Below are positions 58,943-64,000 of a stretch of 64,000 nt of DNA, piece after piece. The DNA is from Camellia lanceoleosa (Eukaryota; Streptophyta; Magnoliopsida; Ericales; Theaceae), in assembly GCA_025200525.1 (NCBI GenBank), contig CM045770.1:87568084-87632083 (forward strand). The letters are read 5' to 3'. Positions within the stretch are counted from its first letter, which is position 1. Every line of letters starts with the position of its first letter. The position numbers and the translations under genes were made by a program. The notes below the pieces were generated by a model, which made no database searches, was not told the origin of the DNA, and was given only the letters and a program-made list of their open reading frames with translations.

Positions 58943-59740
58943 TAATTATATTAAATAGCTCATGTATAAATCACTAAAGGATATGAATATTTTGCAATTG
59001 GACTCACACATAAACAGAAACTATTCCATTGGACTAAACATATAAGAAATTGAACATGTGATTCAATTATAGCAAATACTTACAATGGAAAATGATTAAT
59101 TTGTTTAGAAAATGATTTGTAAATATATATATATTCATGAAACTAATCTGCACTGACATTTTTAAAATAATAAATCTTTTTGATGGATTTTTAATTTGAA
59201 ATTAATGAATACAAATTGTATGTGTCATTTTGTATAAATTATATATTATTTTTATGTCATTAATCTTTTTATTTTTTTTTATAGATAACTTTACTTCTTT
59301 TTTTTTTAATAATATATGAAGGTCATGTTTGTTTGACTGATATGTGGAGGGATTGGATTAACAATCCTATGAGTCCTACATAACTCATGTTTGGTTGATA
59401 AAAATAGAAAAGGACCAGTAATCCATCGGACTATAAATACTTCCACATGGTGGAATTAGCTTTCCCATGGAAGAGATGGGATTGGATGTGAAAAGACAAT
59501 TTTGCCATTACATTACAAAAATAACAAAGCTAATTTTTATGTAATGAGGGTATTTACGTAATTTTATAAATTTAATCCTAACAAACTAATATTACCACAC
59601 TAGTACACAAATAAACACCTTTTATTATACATCTCCAAACAAATATTATCATATTAATAATCTATTTACTAAATTTTACTATACTCATAATTTTATCTAA
59701 CTAAATCCACCAAACAAAAGACGCAAAAGGGTTTTCCAAA

Positions 59741-60361
59741 GTGTGTTTACTCTCAAGCCAAGTGGTGGTACATTAATCCAATCCTTTATTTTGGAAGGTA
59801 CAAAGGCATAATAAAATGACGAAAATGCCATTACTAGAACACATAACTGCCAAACGGTTATTCCGTTGGGAAGGATCCCAAGAAATCCCAAGGAATGTCT
59901 CGTGTTTAATATTTAGAAGGCGTCCGACGAAAGAAATCCCCTCAAACGCCTCTCTCTCTCTCTCTCTCTACCCTCATTTTTACTTAAACCCCAATTGTTG
60001 TTTCCTATACAAACACAACCGCTCGTATGTGAGTGTATATATAGAAGATATACATACACATACATACTATTAGATGAATTTAGATTAGATATATATATAT
60101 AAATCTGTATAAGGAGCTTCTTCAATCTTTTCTCAATTTTCTGGATATTTCTCATTTTGTTTCCATTCACCCAAACGCAGGGAATTCCAAGGTAATTCAA
60201 TTCCATTTCTTTGAAAGGAACTAATCTCAAACCCCATTTCTCTCTGTTTCTTTTCTTGGAAATTGTTTTATAGATTTTCATTCGAATGTAGTCTCTGAAT
60301 TCATCAAATGCCCCTATTTTCAACCGCTTGATCTTTGCATAAAGGCATCATGAGTCTTCGG
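59741..60361 (+). repeat. HVA22-like promoter/5'UTR, tandem copy 2a
   Basis: Includes the TCTC tract (59949), TATATATAG box and GTAATTCAATTCC donor of the leader. The period to copy 2b is 621 bp, and the junction is at CGGCA/CTGTTTA (60361/60362). Confidence 0.85.
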
Positions 60362-60997
60362 CACTGTTTATACTCAAGCTAAGTGGTGGTACATTAATCC
60401 AATCCTTTATTTTGGAAGGTATAAAGGCGCAGTGAAATGACGAAAATGCCATTACTAGAACACATAACTGCCAAACGGTTATTCTGTTGGGAAGGAACCC
60501 AAGAAATCCCAAGGAATGTCTCGTGTTTAATATTTAGAAGGCGTTCGACAAAAGAAATCCCCTCAAACACCCCTCTCTCTCTCTCTCTCTCCCCTCATTT
60601 TTACTTAAACCCCAATCGTTGTTTCCTATACAAACACAACTGCTCATATGTGTGTGTATATATAGAAGATATACATACACATACATACTATTAGATTAAT
60701 TTAGATTCGATATATATAAATCTGTATAAGGAGCTTCTTCAATCTCATCTCAATTTTCTGGATATTTCTCATTTTGTTTCCATTCACCCAAACGCAGGGA
60801 ATTCCAAGGTAATTCAATTCCATTTCTTTGAAAGGAACTAATCTCAAACCCCATTTCTCTCTGTTTCTTTTCCTAGAAATTGTTTCTCCTAGATTTTCAT
60901 TCGAATGTAGTCTCTGAATCCGTCAAATGCCCTTGTTTTCAACCACTTGATCTTTGCATAAAGGGATCATGAGTCTTCGGCACAATTGCTTCTTGGG

Positions 60998-61028
<31 letters not shown>

Positions 61029-61190
61029 TTCTTTTTACAAGTATGATTCAACTATTTTTGGGTTTTCAAATTCAAAATTTGAAATTATTTATATTGTTCT
61101 TGATATTTTTTTCCAATCCATTTGAATATTTCAATGTCAACATTGTAAAAATTGATATATTTATTTTTCATTTGTATTTGCATATATATA
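60362..61190 (+). repeat. HVA22-like promoter/5'UTR and leader intron start, tandem copy 2b
   Basis: Same content as copy 2a, but it continues into the leader intron up to ATATATATA at 61190. A (TTTTG)n run at 60999-61025 is longer than in copy 1. No coding exon follows. Confidence 0.85.
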
Positions 61191-64000
61191 CTAATAGCCG
61201 GGCACACGCGATGCATGTGCAAACTCGTTTGAAATTATAATGTGAAATTCACATTAAATTTTCTAATAATGCACATATAAATCACATGTATAACTATGTC
61301 TAATGTAACATTTGATATTAAAATATTTGATAAATAAAATATGTGTATGTTAAAATTTGTTCAATTTTTTTTTTAAATATAATATTTACTAATCTTAATT
61401 AAAGAAAACTCTACAACAAAAATTCATGTAAAATCTCAATTTGGTAAGATAAGACTGAAGATCTTACAAATTTTTCAAAAAATATATAAGATACATGTAA
61501 AAATTAATTTACAAACAATGTACATTGATTAAATTAGAATTTTACGTTGTTAAAGTGAGCCACAATTGTACACATGCGTACTTTGACTAATAGAGTACAA
61601 TAATAATTTTGGTTTTCTAATTGGCTTATTGTATATAGAGGCACAAAATGTAAATATTATTGAAGTGTTTTTATAAATGAAACTAAAAAATTAAAAAATT
61701 ACATTTTGACATAGATTAACATAATCCAAATCAAATGGAAAAAAAAAAATTCCAAACTTTTTAAGTCAAGTCTAAACAATTACACACATTTTATGCTTCA
61801 CAGTTTTTTAAATATATATAAAAAAAATAAATAAATATAAACTTACAATATAAGTTTTTTTCTTTTTTTTCCGAAGGAACTTGATATAATATAATGCATC
61901 TTTTTATTTTCTATAAAAAGTATAATTAACAGTAATACACCAAAAAATACAAAAATACAAATTCAAGACTCTCAAAACACTTACAATTATGTAAAATTTA
62001 AGAATACTAAAGAACACTAAATTTTTTAAACACACCCACAAAATTTAAAACACAACTATAGAAGTTATTTGTTCTGACCATCACAAACTCATTAAGTAAA
62101 CATAAAAAAAAAAAAAAAGGAAATTATAAATTTGATTTTTTAAGCTTAAAAAAACAAATTACATATTTGTTGAAGGCCAAATAGAATTATTTTACAATTA
62201 TTCAAGTTTCAAGCATTACAAACCCAACACTCATATAGAATATTTACGGTCAAAGAAAATAGGTGTCGATAGAAAGTCAACCAAGATATTGTTTATTATG
62301 AACAATACAAAGTCAATAAGTAACTTGCAAAAAATATAAACAATGGAAAGTCAATTTTTTTTCCAAGAAATCTAATAACATATTTTTTTTTCTTTTACTT
62401 TTTAATGAAGAAAATAAAAAATGTAATTAATAATGGTACACACAAAATATCAAAACACAAATCCACACTCTTGGAACACTCACAAAGATTTGATATACAC
62501 AAAAAAAATAATTAACTATTAATATAAATAATAAAAACCCCAAAAAAATTTTTTTTAAAATAAGACTATTATTTTTTTAAATAAAACAAATTTTATGAAT
62601 ATTGAATTGTTTTTAAAAAAAACACACACAAAATTATGCAAATAAACAAACCTATTTTTTGAAAGCATAAATTATAAACGCACAAACACAAATGTTGATA
62701 TAAACTAAGAAAAATAATAATTGACTTTTTTTAACCTAATAACACAATGAAACATTTTATTTTGTAAATTTTTTTTATAGAAAGTATAACTAACAGTATT
62801 ATACCAAAAAAAAATTACAAAATTAAAAACTCAAGACACTCATTTTATATGATTTTTTTAAGAGCACTGGATTTTATTTTAAATAACATACGCACAAAAT
62901 TAAGTGAACAAACAAATCCAATTTTAAAAACTAAATTTATACAAAAACAAAAAAAAAAACAAAAATAACAAAAATAAAAACAAAAGCTTAAAAAGTAAAC
63001 TGTGAAAAAACAAAAACCCCAAACTTTTCAAGTGTAATCTAAGTCTAAATAATTTCACACATTTTATACATTGCAATTTTTTATATATAAAAAAAAATTT
63101 TGAATATAAACTTATACTATATGTTTTTTTTCCCCAAAAGAACCTGGTAACATAATGCATCTTTTTATTTTCTATGAAAAGTATAATTAATAGTAATACA
63201 CAAAAAAATACAAAAATAGAAGTTGAAAACTCTCAAAACACTTACAGTTATGTAGAATTTAAGAACACTGAAGAATACCAAATTTTTTAAACACATCCAA
63301 AAAATTTTAAAACGCTTAATTTTTTTTTTAACAAACAAATGACACCAATGATTCTTAAAACACTTACAAATAAAGAGATTTAATATACATTTAATAGTTT
63401 AAAAAATTAAAACAAATTTTAAAAATAAATTTTTAATATTGATTATTTTTATACTATTTCCAAAGAACCTGAACACTATTTATGAGGAGAATAAAAATTA
63501 TAATGAATCATATTACACAAAACACTAAAGAGATTTGATATATACTTACAGTAAAAAAATTAAAAAATAAATTTTATGAATACTGAATATTATTTATGTT
63601 GTATTTTTTTTTTTTTGCCCCCAAAGAAGCTAAACACTATTAAAACAACAAACAAATAAATCAAACCCAAACAAACAATTGCATCAAAACACAAATAATG
63701 TACATAACATTATATATAAAATTGTTGTATACATTAATTTGAATCCAAAATAAACAAAACTGCGAATTTTCAATTTACAATGTAATGTATATATATATAA
63801 TCCGTACAAAAATTTCTCATACATACATGATACAAAGAAATTTAAAGCATACTTCTCGCAAACAATTGCATCAAACAGCCTAAACTTGTATAATCTCATT
63901 CCCTTGGGTACGAACGCCCACCACAAATTAGTAATTTAGAATATATAGTGGGTGTTTGGGAAATTGTTATTTTAGTAGATTTTTTTAATTTTTGATTATT
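61191..64000 (-). mobile_element. Helitron-like element, 3' end at 61191, running off the window
   Basis: Homology to the HVA22 region stops exactly where CTAATAGCCGGGCACACGCG begins. Read on the minus strand, the new sequence ends in an 8-bp GC-rich stem (GCACATGC / GCGTGTGC, 61202-61220, 3-nt loop, one G-T pair). Eleven bases after the stem comes the terminal TTAG, abutting a T in an AT-rich target. A hairpin 10-12 nt before a CTRR-type end, inserted between A and T with no duplication, is the Helitron 3' structure. Here the end is TTAG rather than CTAG. The body is AT-rich and non-coding, so this is presumably a non-autonomous copy. Confidence 0.55.
61740..63560. repeat. Degenerate tandem repeats in the Helitron-like region
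   Basis: 61740-62040 recurs at 63010-63310 as a long direct repeat (for example CATCTTTTTATTTTCTATRAAAAGTATAATTAA). Shorter related blocks occur near 62355, 62735 and 63455, each with a TTTGATATAC or ACTCTCAAAACACTTACA phrase. This suggests a unit of about 400 bp in several diverged copies. Confidence 0.6.

Larger units (their letters stand above)
56088..61190 (+). repeat. Duplicated segment, copy 2 (HVA22-like upstream region, no coding exons)
   Basis: It aligns with 31772-34488. It carries extra insertions (about 56537-57438, and 57716-58942) and a 621-bp tandem duplication of the promoter. It stops inside the leader intron, before coding exon 1, where Helitron-like sequence begins. Confidence 0.85.

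Noticed and set aside
62924..63160. Minus-strand Phe/Leu-rich open frame of 78 codons
   Set aside because: Produced by A-rich low-complexity DNA. Not a membrane protein gene.

Overview
The window is plant nuclear DNA from a eudicot. It is AT-rich and intron-containing, and it is dominated by transposable elements. The only convincing host gene is an HVA22/REEP-type ER membrane-shaping gene with six coding exons (34.5-37.7 kb). A possible second host gene runs off the left edge on the minus strand (1-120). I cannot name the species.

Layout. (1) 0-8.6 kb: a foldback repeat, then a degenerate hAT element of the TTF-zinc-finger/DUF4371 type (983-8612, 8-bp target duplication). It was itself hit by a BED-finger hAT element (3191-7225, perfect 8-bp duplication) and by a 415-bp foldback MITE (7391-7805). 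(2) 11.2-19.4 kb: a minus-strand LTR retroelement with about 3.57-kb LTRs, a PPT, a PBS and only a gag remnant inside. Its upstream LTR runs into a 100-N assembly gap (19385-19484). (3) 20.2-31.8 kb: Ty3/gypsy element A of the Tat lineage (dual RNase H), with its 5' LTR truncated. (4) 31.8-37.7 kb: the HVA22-like locus. (5) 40.5-52.0 kb: Tat element B, structurally complete with two 717-bp LTRs and a CTTAC target duplication, but with broken coding regions. (6) 52-56 kb: MITEs, a SINE with a 14-bp target duplication, and an LTR remnant. (7) 56.1-61.2 kb: a second copy of the HVA22 upstream region with its promoter/5'UTR tandemly duplicated. It ends exactly at a Helitron-like hairpin terminus that opens an AT-rich repeat region running to the window end.

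How the parts work together. Each Tat element carries two convergent transcription units. The sense strand encodes gag, protease, RT, RNase H, a second (archaeal-type) RNase H and integrase. The antisense strand carries a four-exon gene with its own promoter, which contains a G-box conserved between both elements. Its 5'UTR intron and all splice junctions are at matching positions in A and B, apart from one altered acceptor in A. The units are separated by a tandem array of about 64-bp hairpin-forming repeats. The antisense half of each element is saturated with the hexamer TCGGYT, which is nearly absent from pol. The antisense gene plus dispersed motif is the most interesting signal here. Antisense extra ORFs are known in Tat elements, but a self-recognition or anti-silencing role is my inference.

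Quality caution: between about 17.8 and 28.5 kb, around the N gap, many CAG/CTG sites appear as TCG/CG compared with the sister copies. This looks like a consensus-sequence artefact at CHG sites or an unusual mutation pattern.
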